The notes under the pieces were generated by a model. The model saw only the letters and a program-made list of their open reading frames with translations. It had not been told where the DNA came from and did not search any database. This document shows, piece after piece, positions 7,724 to 14,224 of a stretch of 33,371 nucleotides of DNA. The first letter of the stretch is position 1; each line of letters opens with the position of its first letter. The DNA is from Streptosporangiaceae bacterium (GTDB lineage: Bacteria; Actinomycetota; Actinomycetes; Streptosporangiales; Streptosporangiaceae), in contig JASHOL010000405.1 of assembly GCA_030041135.1 (NCBI GenBank), positions 1 to 33,371 of the forward strand. The letters are read 5' to 3'. The translations under genes were made by a program, and so were the position numbers.

Positions 7724-8785
7724 GTGATCTTTAGGGAACATGACCAGGTCGAGGTGCAACTGGAGAGTCAGGCGGTGGATCCGACCTCCTACGCTCCTGG
7801 TCTTACCGTTGTCGTACTGACCTATAACAGTCGCGCGACCATCGGCCCATGCCTCGCATCCCTGGTCGGCCAGGAATTCAAGGACTTCGAAGTCCTTGTC
7901 GTCGACGACGATTCAGAAGACGACACCCTGGAAATCGTATCCGCCTTCTCGCCAAGGTTGCGGACGAGGATTACCAGGAACGGATCACACAGCATTCCTC
8001 GCGGGCGCAATATCGGGCTTGCTCAGGCCAGGACGGCGATCGTCGCATTTCTAGACTCGGATGATAGTGCGCTGCCTGACTGGACGAGAGTAATAGTCCA
8101 GGCATTCCAAGCTGATGCGAGTATCGCATGCATTTCCGGTGATCTTCACCTGGCGTATCGTACAGCAACCGGGCATGCTATCGCACTCAACGACGATGCT
8201 GTCCGCCGTTGTTTCGGTGGCCATGCCTTGATTTCGGGAGGAAACAGCGCGATCAACCGCACGGTTGACGCCGATACCCGCTTCGACGAAGACTTCCGTT
8301 TCGCAGAGGATCTTGACCTGATCACAAGGTTCGCAGGCGTCAATCGCTGGCGGCACGTGCCGGAGATGAAGATCAACCATTTCAGCCGGGACACGCTCGG
8401 TCAGTACTCGGTTCAGATGTATCGCTACGGGTTCATGAAGCAACTCTTTGCCTTCAGATCGCGCTCATACCGCTGGCTCGATTTCGTGCCGCTGATCCTA
8501 ATCCTTTGCGGCGTGGCCACCAGCCTGGCCATTTGGACGTGGTGGCCGCTGACGCTCGTCATCGTGCTCTCGCTGCTCGAAGCTGCGTTCGTCATCGTGT
8601 ACCAGCGCTGCCCGTTGCGCGTCGCGGCGCTTACGTTTCCGGCTTGGGTCGTCAAGAACGTTACTTGGACCTGTGGCACATGCGTCGGCCTCGTCACCCT
8701 CGGGCTAAGGGCCGACGTCCGGCGATCTCTCAGGTCGAAGCGAATTGCGGGGCTGCCGCTTACCAGAGACTGGGCCAAGTCGTGA
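7724..8785 (+). CDS. Membrane-associated family 2 glycosyltransferase
   Basis: This 353-residue protein has an N-terminal GT-A domain and a C-terminal membrane region. VVVLTYNS (29-36) is the first strand, VVDDDSEDDT (59-68) binds the nucleotide, DSDD (111-114) is the D-x-D metal site, and AEDLDL (194-199) supplies the ED catalytic-base motif. Two or three hydrophobic helices follow at about 253-271, 274-294 and 305-327, which anchors the enzyme at the membrane. The longest frame uses GTG 7724 without a visible ribosome site. GTG 7775 (codon 18) has GGAGAG seven bases upstream and still precedes the domain, so it is a likely true start. Between this gene and the methyltransferase at 9070 lie 284 bases with no convincing gene. 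Sugar specificity is unknown. Confidence 0.85.
   Translation: MIFREHDQVEVQLESQAVDPTSYAPGLTVVVLTYNSRATIGPCLASLVGQEFKDFEVLVVDDDSEDDTLEIVSAFSPRLRTRITRNGSHSIPRGRNIGLAQARTAIVAFLDSDDSALPDWTRVIVQAFQADASIACISGDLHLAYRTATGHAIALNDDAVRRCFGGHALISGGNSAINRTVDADTRFDEDFRFAEDLDLITRFAGVNRWRHVPEMKINHFSRDTLGQYSVQMYRYGFMKQLFAFRSRSYRWLDFVPLILILCGVATSLAIWTWWPLTLVIVLSLLEAAFVIVYQRCPLRVAALTFPAWVVKNVTWTCGTCVGLVTLGLRADVRRSLRSKRIAGLPLTRDWAKS
7879..7898. repeat. Perfect 20-bp palindrome inside a GT2 gene
   Basis: CAAGGACTTCGAAGTCCTTG is a perfect palindrome with 10-base arms and no spacer, directly followed by the 12-bp palindrome GTCGTCGACGAC (7898-7909). Both lie in codons for the KDFEVLVVDD stretch. A 20-bp palindrome is expected far less than once by chance in this window, but codon choice around DD motifs may help create it. 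Confidence 0.6.
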
Positions 8786-9069
8786 GCCCGAGTCTTGCCG
8801 CGATCCGAGTTAGGTTCCGCCGGGCAAGCTTGGGGAGCACGAGGCCAAAGCCGATCGTGAAGTGGCCAGAACGGCCGATGCGAGCCCGCGTAAGCTCTCC
8901 GTTCGGTCACGATCTGGCCTCCACTCCTGCAGTTCGCTGACGTGCTCGTTCGTTGTTGGTCAACCGCACACCTCGCAGCAGCGTGGACTGCCGCCCCCAT
9001 CACGCTCACCGGCGACGCCCTCACGCCCGTCCGCGGCTCCGACAACCTCAGCATCAGACCGGCCGCCAG

Positions 9070-9699
9070 ATGAAGCTGCTCTCCAAGCTCGACATCGCCC
9101 AACGGCTAATCGCGCATCCCAGCGCACTCACCACCACGAGGGTCCTGCTCCAGCGGAACGGCCGAGACGCAGCGGGTATCCCGTGGTGGAATGAACGCGC
9201 GACCCGGTACCTAAGTCAGCACCTGCGGTCCGGCGACAAGGTCTTCGAATGGGGGTCGGGCGGATCGACGGCATGGTTGATAAGCCATGGCGCAGAAGTC
9301 ACTTCGGTCGAGCACGACCCAGGTTGGAAGGCGAAGGTGCTGGCGCGCTGTCCGGCGGCGAACATCACCCTCATCCAAGGCACGGCGCACGGTCAGCTCA
9401 GGTCCGAGCCCCCGACTGGCGACAGCGTGCATTTCTTCGATGACTACGTCGCCGCGATTGACGAGATGGATGATGGCAGCCTGGACGTCGTAATCGTCGA
9501 CGGTATGAGCCGACTCGCCTGCGCCGGGCGCGCTGCGCCGAAGGTGCGGCCCGGTGGCCTGCTCATCGTCGACGACACGGACATGAGCTGCTTCACCTCA
9601 GTCAAGAGGCAACTGCCAGGCTGGCGGGTGGTCAGCCTGACCGGCTTCAAGTCAACGATGGAATTGCGAGAGACCACATTCCTCCACAAGCCCACCTAG
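9070..9699 (+). CDS. Class I SAM-dependent methyltransferase
   Basis: A 209-residue Rossmann-fold methyltransferase. The SAM loop reads VFEWGSGGST (58-67), SVEHDPGW (79-86) supplies the acidic residue that binds the SAM ribose, VIVDGMSR (141-148) is motif III-like, and GGLLIVDDTD (162-171) matches the strand-4/5 motif of small-molecule methyltransferases such as the Methyltransf_24 group. ATG 9070 is chosen because the longer frame from 8953 begins with a His/Arg-rich stretch that is unlike the family; the ribosome site is weak. No signal or membrane segment is present. It converges with the flippase gene across a 257-base gap (9700-9956) in which I see no gene. The substrate is probably a sugar or lipid-linked glycan, by context only. 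Confidence 0.78.
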   Translation: MKLLSKLDIAQRLIAHPSALTTTRVLLQRNGRDAAGIPWWNERATRYLSQHLRSGDKVFEWGSGGSTAWLISHGAEVTSVEHDPGWKAKVLARCPAANITLIQGTAHGQLRSEPPTGDSVHFFDDYVAAIDEMDDGSLDVVIVDGMSRLACAGRAAPKVRPGGLLIVDDTDMSCFTSVKRQLPGWRVVSLTGFKSTMELRETTFLHKPT

Positions 9700-9956
9700 C
9701 TGGGCCGTCACCAACATGACCCCGATCCACCACCGTCGCGTGCCGTGTTCGCTGCCGATCTGACTCTCGCCAAGCATGCGTCGGCGCCCTTGGTCCAGGT
9801 GAATGGCTGGCGGTCGGCAGGTGCGGGCCGACTGAAAGCAGCGACACACGCGGCCGACGGGTGCGCTGTCCTTGCCGGCTCCGCGTAGCCAGCTGGCCAG
9901 AGGGCAAGCCAGCGGCTCGGCCACAGCGCGCGGCAGCAACCCTGCGCTGCCTGAGC

Positions 9957-11387
9957 TCACCGCGTCCGGGTCAGGGCGGGCCGCGACCCTGCGGTCCGGC
10001 GATGACGGGCCGGAGGCTTTCTCACGGCGACGGCCGTCGCCGCTGCAGCCACGGCGGCGCCGAGCGAGCTGCCAATCGGCCAGGCGACGGTTAGCGCCGT
10101 GAGGCCGTGCGGAGCGAGAATCCAGGCCGCAGCGCAGATGGCGGCCGAGTAGACGGCACTGCTGAAGACCAGCGGGCCAAGACGGCTCGCCAGCCGGAGC
10201 ACCGTCCATGACCAGTTGCAGGCGGCTATAGGGATGACCGCGACGGCGAGCAGCTCCAGGCTGCCGGTTCCGTGCAGGCTGTACGCCGGGCCGAAGGCCA
10301 GCAGGACCCAGTGGGCGCCGAGCGCCAGGACGACGCAACCGGGCAGGAACAATATGATGGCGAGACGTCGGCTCCGGCGGCGTATCTCCCGCCAGTTTGC
10401 GTCCGCATGCGACCCCTCCGCCAGAAACGCCTGCTCCGTAGCGTAGATCGTCGCGTACAGCAGCGAAGCCATCTGGAATGCCACAAAGTAGTAGGCAGCG
10501 GACTGCGGCCCGAGTCGGTCCAGCGCGATAACCGGCACGACTACGGTCGGCAGCAGGATCAGCGCGTTCGCCAGGTAGTTCGCCCCTGAGAACTTTAGGA
10601 GCGGGCGGAGCGTCCGCACCGGCTGTCGCAGTGACGGCCGCCAGCCCATGAAGGCGATCATGAGGACAATGCTCATGAGCGCGGCTGCCGCAAAGCCGCC
10701 TGCGGAGGCACAGAAGAGTCCGTAAGCGCCGGTGCCGACTAGGGCAATACCAGCGATGATCTTGCTGAGCCCACCGACGACACCGTCAGTCAGAGCGCAG
10801 TAGGCGGCCTTGCGGGAGGCTATGAAAACGGAGTCGGTCAGAAGGTTGACCGCTGAGGCCGCGGCCAGCAGGGCAAACCCGCCCGCGAAGACCGGCTCGT
10901 GCGCGACGAAGGCAAGCCGCGGAGCCAGGATCGGCGTCAGCAGGATATAGATTAGGCCGATCGCGGCACCGCATGCTGCTACGAGGGCGAGTGCCGAGGT
11001 AATCAGCGCGTTACGCTCGGCCGCGGTAGGCAGGAAGCGAACCAGGGTGCTGTTCAGGCCGAAGAGTGCGAAGTACGCGATCAGCGCGATCGCTGAGATC
11101 AGCGAACTCGCCGTGCCCACATCGCCGGGGCTGAACAGGCGAGCCATGATGATCCAGAAGGCGAAGCCCAACGCGGCCTGGATTCCGGAGCTGAGCATGA
11201 GGTACAGCGAGTTACGAACCAGGTGGTCGCTCTTGAGTCGCGCTAGCAGCGCCGCCAGCCTGCTGCCCGGGGTTCCGAGGTCGCGCTCGCCGCCGTCAGC
11301 CAGACCCGGAGGCGGATGCTCGATGACCCCTGGATCCCCCAGCCAGTCGGGTATCGCTGGGATAATCGCGGTCGCTGCTTCCGACAT
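9957..11387 (-). CDS. Wzx-like polysaccharide flippase (MOP superfamily)
   Basis: A polytopic membrane protein of about 476 residues, the usual length for Wzx/MATE-like oligosaccharide flippases that move undecaprenyl-linked repeat units across the membrane. The core starts with SDHLVRNSLYLMLSSGIQAA, the typical amphipathic entry helix, and continues as roughly 12-14 hydrophobic helices rich in Ala, Leu and Ile with short Arg/Lys turns. The C-terminus is a basic tail. ATG 11387 is a choice: ATG 11447 gives 20 more residues, and the frame stays open to 11714, but that upstream part is low-complexity and no start has a good ribosome site. It is transcribed against the neighbouring pyruvyl transferase gene. 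Presence of a Wzx-like protein points to repeat-unit assembly on a lipid carrier rather than ABC export. Confidence 0.83.
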   Translation of the reverse strand: MSEAATAIIPAIPDWLGDPGVIEHPPPGLADGGERDLGTPGSRLAALLARLKSDHLVRNSLYLMLSSGIQAALGFAFWIIMARLFSPGDVGTASSLISAIALIAYFALFGLNSTLVRFLPTAAERNALITSALALVAACGAAIGLIYILLTPILAPRLAFVAHEPVFAGGFALLAAASAVNLLTDSVFIASRKAAYCALTDGVVGGLSKIIAGIALVGTGAYGLFCASAGGFAAAALMSIVLMIAFMGWRPSLRQPVRTLRPLLKFSGANYLANALILLPTVVVPVIALDRLGPQSAAYYFVAFQMASLLYATIYATEQAFLAEGSHADANWREIRRRSRRLAIILFLPGCVVLALGAHWVLLAFGPAYSLHGTGSLELLAVAVIPIAACNWSWTVLRLASRLGPLVFSSAVYSAAICAAAWILAPHGLTALTVAWPIGSSLGAAVAAAATAVAVRKPPARHRRTAGSRPALTRTR

Positions 11388-12024
11388 CGCGAGCGACGTT
11401 TGCGTCGCGATCCCGATGAGGACTGCGAGGCCCGTCTGCTGCCGCATGCGCCAGGCTTCGTCGCTCAGAGCTGAGCAGAGTGCCGGGTCAGAGCATTGGC
11501 ACGAACTCGCGGTGCAAGTCCCACGCTTGCCGGTCCCCGCGGCAATCCCCTGGCCATCGCCCGAATCCCCTCGACGCCCAGCCTGAGGCCGATCATTCAC
11601 GTCCCCCGCGCCCGCGAGTCCTAGCCGGTACGGCTCTTCTGCTCGCCCGCTTAGGACTGCCTTGGCCGGGCTGGCAGGCTGATCGGGACCGCCGTCCATA
11701 GCTTCGCGAAGCACCGTGAGGGTCGAGCTCCCCTCCGTGGGGTCAGGTGACTCAATGCTAAATCCGGCCTCACACCCTTCGTGGAGAAGAGACCGTGGGT
11801 AGCCCTCTGGTAAGATCGTCGGCGCTTACGAACTCATCTATACTCATTAGTGCATAATCAGGCCTGATCAGTATATCAGCTGACCCAGCACCGGGGACCA
11901 GCGCGCTCAGCAGACCCTCCAGGTACGACCGCCCTGCGGCCTGGCCAGCTTCGGGACGATTCGCTGGTCTAGAGGACCGAACGAGCCGACCAGGCGCGCT
12001 CCTACTGGAATAGAGGAGCCACCG
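11388..12024. other. Divergent gap between flippase and pyruvyl transferase genes
   Basis: This region must hold promoters for both neighbours. The minus-strand frame of the flippase stays open to 11714 but its translation there is Gly/Arg/Asp-rich without motif. A 12-bp palindrome GCTTCGCGAAGC lies at 11701-11712. From about 11835 to 11880 the sequence is clearly AT-rich for this genome, with TATACT and CATAAT hexamers that could serve as -10 elements; no good -35 partner is evident. The strong GAGGAG at 12013-12018 belongs to the pyruvyl transferase gene. Confidence 0.4.
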
Positions 12025-13323
12025 ATGAAGATCGTGATATCGCACGTATACTCCAAGCACAACAACGGCGATGCGGCGATCTTGTCGGCTCAGATAGCCA
12101 TGCTCCGGCGCGCCTTCCAGCATCCGCAGATCCACATTCTCTCGCTTGAACCCATCGAAGACGGGTATCAGTTCGATGGGATTCAGGTCGTCAATGCTGT
12201 AATGTTCGGCTCGGTGTCCCCGGCTAACGGCCGAATAAAGAAGGTTATTCTCGCCGTTGCCATGATCATCTACACCACCGTTTGGGCAGCAACTTTCCGC
12301 GTGAGCCACGTGGCCCTACCCCTGCCCCGCGCGTGGCGGGAGCCTATGCGGGTACTTGCCGGCGCCGACGTGCAGGTGTGCGTCGGGGGTGGATATCTGC
12401 GCGCGAAGAAGGGAGCTGTCAGCACCATTCTCCTGCTGCTGCTCTTTCACCAGGTGTGGCTGGCCAAAGTACTCGGAAAGCCGGTATATCTCTACTCCCA
12501 GTCGTTTGGCCCTTACCCGCAGAAAATACAGATGCGAATCGCCGCGACCAGTCTGCGACGCGCTGACCTGATCCTTGTCCGCGAGGCTAAGTCGCTGGCC
12601 CTGCTCGGCGACATGGGAGTCGACGGCGACCGCGTCGTGCCGGTCGCGGACAGCGCCTTCGCGTTCCAGCCGGATCTCACGCCCGGCAGGCTGACCGAAG
12701 TGATCGGCACTGATCGAGCCGGAGAGCAAGTAGTCGGCCTGACGGCGCGCGCCTGGCTGCCGCCTGAAGCGCAACGCGAGTACGAACGCTCGATCGCGCA
12801 GTTCATCGACCGGCTGAGTCAACGAGACGGCTTCCGAGTGGTTGTGATCGCGCAGGTAACCGCCACGGAGCAAGGAGACGATGACCGCCTAGTCGGGCAG
12901 CGTATCCAGGACATGCTCGGGTCGCGAGACAATGTCGTATTCCTGGAAAGGCAGTTCAGTCACTATGAGATAAAGTCGGTATACGCGGCTCTCGACTACC
13001 TCATCGGCACTCGGTTCCACTCAGTCATCTTCGCGTTGACCTCCGGTGTGCCGACACTCGCCATCGAATATGAGCACAAGACCAGCGGCATAATGCAGGA
13101 TCTGGGGCTAGGGCAATGGGTCCTCCCAATGGAAGACGTGACGGCCGACAGGCTGGCCGAGCTATTTGATGATCTCGTTCGAGATCATGACGCCTACTTG
13201 CGGATTCTGCGTGAGGTCATGCCCGGATACGTAGCCAGGGCGGGCGAGACGGCGGCGCTTCTCCGACGTGCCTACGACGCTTCGCCTCGGTCTCGCCGAG
13301 GCGCACGAGTTGCACCGCTTTAG
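12025..13323 (+). CDS. Polysaccharide pyruvyl transferase family protein
   Basis: This 432-residue protein belongs to the PS_pyruv_trans family (CsaB/WcaK/AmsJ type), GT-B-like enzymes that transfer pyruvate from phosphoenolpyruvate to a sugar, making a ketal that adds negative charge. Visible family features are ISHVYSKHNNGDAAILSAQI (5-24), the CVGGGYLR segment (119-126), SQSFGPY (158-164) and the C-terminal GTRFHSVIFAL (328-338) with its conserved Arg-Phe-His, then GVPTLAIEYEHKT (341-353). A hydrophobic stretch at 73-90 may associate with the membrane but could be a core helix. ATG 12025 has GAGGAG six bases upstream, so the start is firm. It precedes the DUF1616-like and DUF2206-like genes on the same strand. 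It may be an actual pyruvyl transferase or a relative with a different donor. Confidence 0.87.
   Translation: MKIVISHVYSKHNNGDAAILSAQIAMLRRAFQHPQIHILSLEPIEDGYQFDGIQVVNAVMFGSVSPANGRIKKVILAVAMIIYTTVWAATFRVSHVALPLPRAWREPMRVLAGADVQVCVGGGYLRAKKGAVSTILLLLLFHQVWLAKVLGKPVYLYSQSFGPYPQKIQMRIAATSLRRADLILVREAKSLALLGDMGVDGDRVVPVADSAFAFQPDLTPGRLTEVIGTDRAGEQVVGLTARAWLPPEAQREYERSIAQFIDRLSQRDGFRVVVIAQVTATEQGDDDRLVGQRIQDMLGSRDNVVFLERQFSHYEIKSVYAALDYLIGTRFHSVIFALTSGVPTLAIEYEHKTSGIMQDLGLGQWVLPMEDVTADRLAELFDDLVRDHDAYLRILREVMPGYVARAGETAALLRRAYDASPRSRRGARVAPL
13283..13303 (+). terminator. GC-rich hairpin at the end of the pyruvyl transferase gene
   Basis: The arms CGCCTCGG (13283-13290) and CCGAGGCG (13296-13303) pair perfectly around a five-base loop and end 17 bases before the stop codon. 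The only following T run is CTTTAG at the stop. It may weaken transcription into the 340-base gap downstream, but the overlap with coding sequence makes this uncertain. Confidence 0.22.
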
Positions 13324-13663
13324 CCCGATTCTTTGCCGCTCACCGGTATCTTCAGAGCAGTGACCGTGGGCCTGGCGCGGGAGGCGCCGCGCTTGACCTA
13401 GCGAGCTGCCCGAACCCGTGCTGGCGTCCGCTGCCACCGATGGCTTTATCCGTCTTATCGTGGCTGAGCGGCAGAGACACGGACACAGTACTGTAGCGGG
13501 AGATAGGAGATGGATCAGCGGCCAGGCTCTCCGGACGACTTAGCGTGCAAAGGACCTATTCGAACCACGCTACCTCAGTCCTCCTTGGTTGTCCTGGGTG
13601 CAAGAGCCGCACGATCTTCGTGGCGGAAGCCTGACGAAGCCGACCACCGCATGGAGAGAGGGC
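13324..13663 (+). other. Gap holding a possible 53-codon leader ORF
   Basis: No clear gene is present between the pyruvyl transferase and the DUF1616-like gene. One small frame is worth recording: ATG 13510 to TGA 13669-13671, 53 residues, preceded by GGGAG seven bases upstream. Its product (starting MDQRPGSPDDLACKG) resembles nothing I know, but its end overlaps the proposed TTG start of the next gene by 8 bases, which is the arrangement of a coupled leader. The region from 13440 to 13470 is relatively AT-rich and may hold a promoter. Confidence 0.3.
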
Positions 13664-14110
13664 TTGACTGAACAGTCCCGCCGACGGCGATGGTGGCCTG
13701 TTCTGGCCCCTGTCGCGGCCGTAGCAATAGGAATAAGCCTGTTGCTGCCGGCGGCCCGCCATCAGTGGGCGCTGTCGCTCTTCCGCCAGCCGACGTACTA
13801 CACGGCACTGTCCTTCAACCAAGCATGGGCGCTACCCACTGCCGTCGTGCCGGGACGGCCGGTCACGGTGTCTTTCAGTGTCGGCAACCATCAGGGTCGC
13901 GCTATCAGGTACCGTTACGTGCTCACGGAGCAGTGGGGCGGAAACTCCCAGGTTCTGGCTGAGTCGGCAAGCATGGTAGGCGCGGGGGCAACATGGACGG
14001 TCTCGACGCCGATCCGCCCTTCGTGCGCGAGTTCGCCATGCCGGATCGAGGTCGCGCTACCCGGACATCCCGAGATAATCGACTTCATCGTCACGCTCAA
14101 GGCCGGATAG
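13664..14110 (+). CDS. Small membrane-anchored protein resembling the DUF1616 C-terminal domain
   Basis: A protein of about 148 residues with a basic N-terminus (QSRRRRWW), one hydrophobic helix (about residues 11-30) and an extracytoplasmic domain. The domain reads FYT-like YYTALSFNQ, then VPGRPVTVSFSVGNHQGRAI and RYRYVLTEQ, which matches my memory of the beta-sandwich at the end of DUF1616 proteins (the N-H/Q-E/Q-G-R pattern followed by a Y-x-V strand). Two cysteines (SCASSPC) could form a disulfide. DUF1616 proteins normally carry four or more helices before this domain, so this would be a reduced version. The start is uncertain: TTG 13664 has GGAGAGAGGG just upstream, and TTG 13589 is another candidate. 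It precedes the DUF2206-like gene by about 110 bases. Function unknown; a role in glycan assembly outside the membrane is inferred. Confidence 0.6.
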   Translation: MTEQSRRRRWWPVLAPVAAVAIGISLLLPAARHQWALSLFRQPTYYTALSFNQAWALPTAVVPGRPVTVSFSVGNHQGRAIRYRYVLTEQWGGNSQVLAESASMVGAGATWTVSTPIRPSCASSPCRIEVALPGHPEIIDFIVTLKAG

Positions 14111-14224
14111 GTCGCATATGGCGCGATCAGTCGTCCTGTTGCCGGGCTGCCACAGCACACGCCACGCCTCTATCGGCCGTTCGCGACCATCGGACCGCCG
14201 GTCGGCCCAGTGGCAGCTGACCCG

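Noticed and set aside
8782..8940. 52-codon frame starting at GTG 8782, overlapping the GT2 stop as GTGA
   Set aside because: The overlap looks like coupling, but the Arg/Pro-rich translation has no motif and there is no ribosome site.
11701..11712. 12-bp palindrome GCTTCGCGAAGC upstream of the flippase
   Set aside because: Several such palindromes are expected by chance in GC-rich DNA of this length, and there is no second copy to suggest an operator.
11388..11714. N-terminal extension of the flippase frame
   Set aside because: Gly/Arg/Asp-rich sequence outside the Wzx fold, with no supported start; kept only as an alternative.
7365..13494. 10-bp palindromes ACTGTACAGT (7365) and ACAGTACTGT (13485) in two intergenic regions
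   Set aside because: About thirty 10-bp palindromes are expected by chance in a window this size, and the two are not the same sequence.
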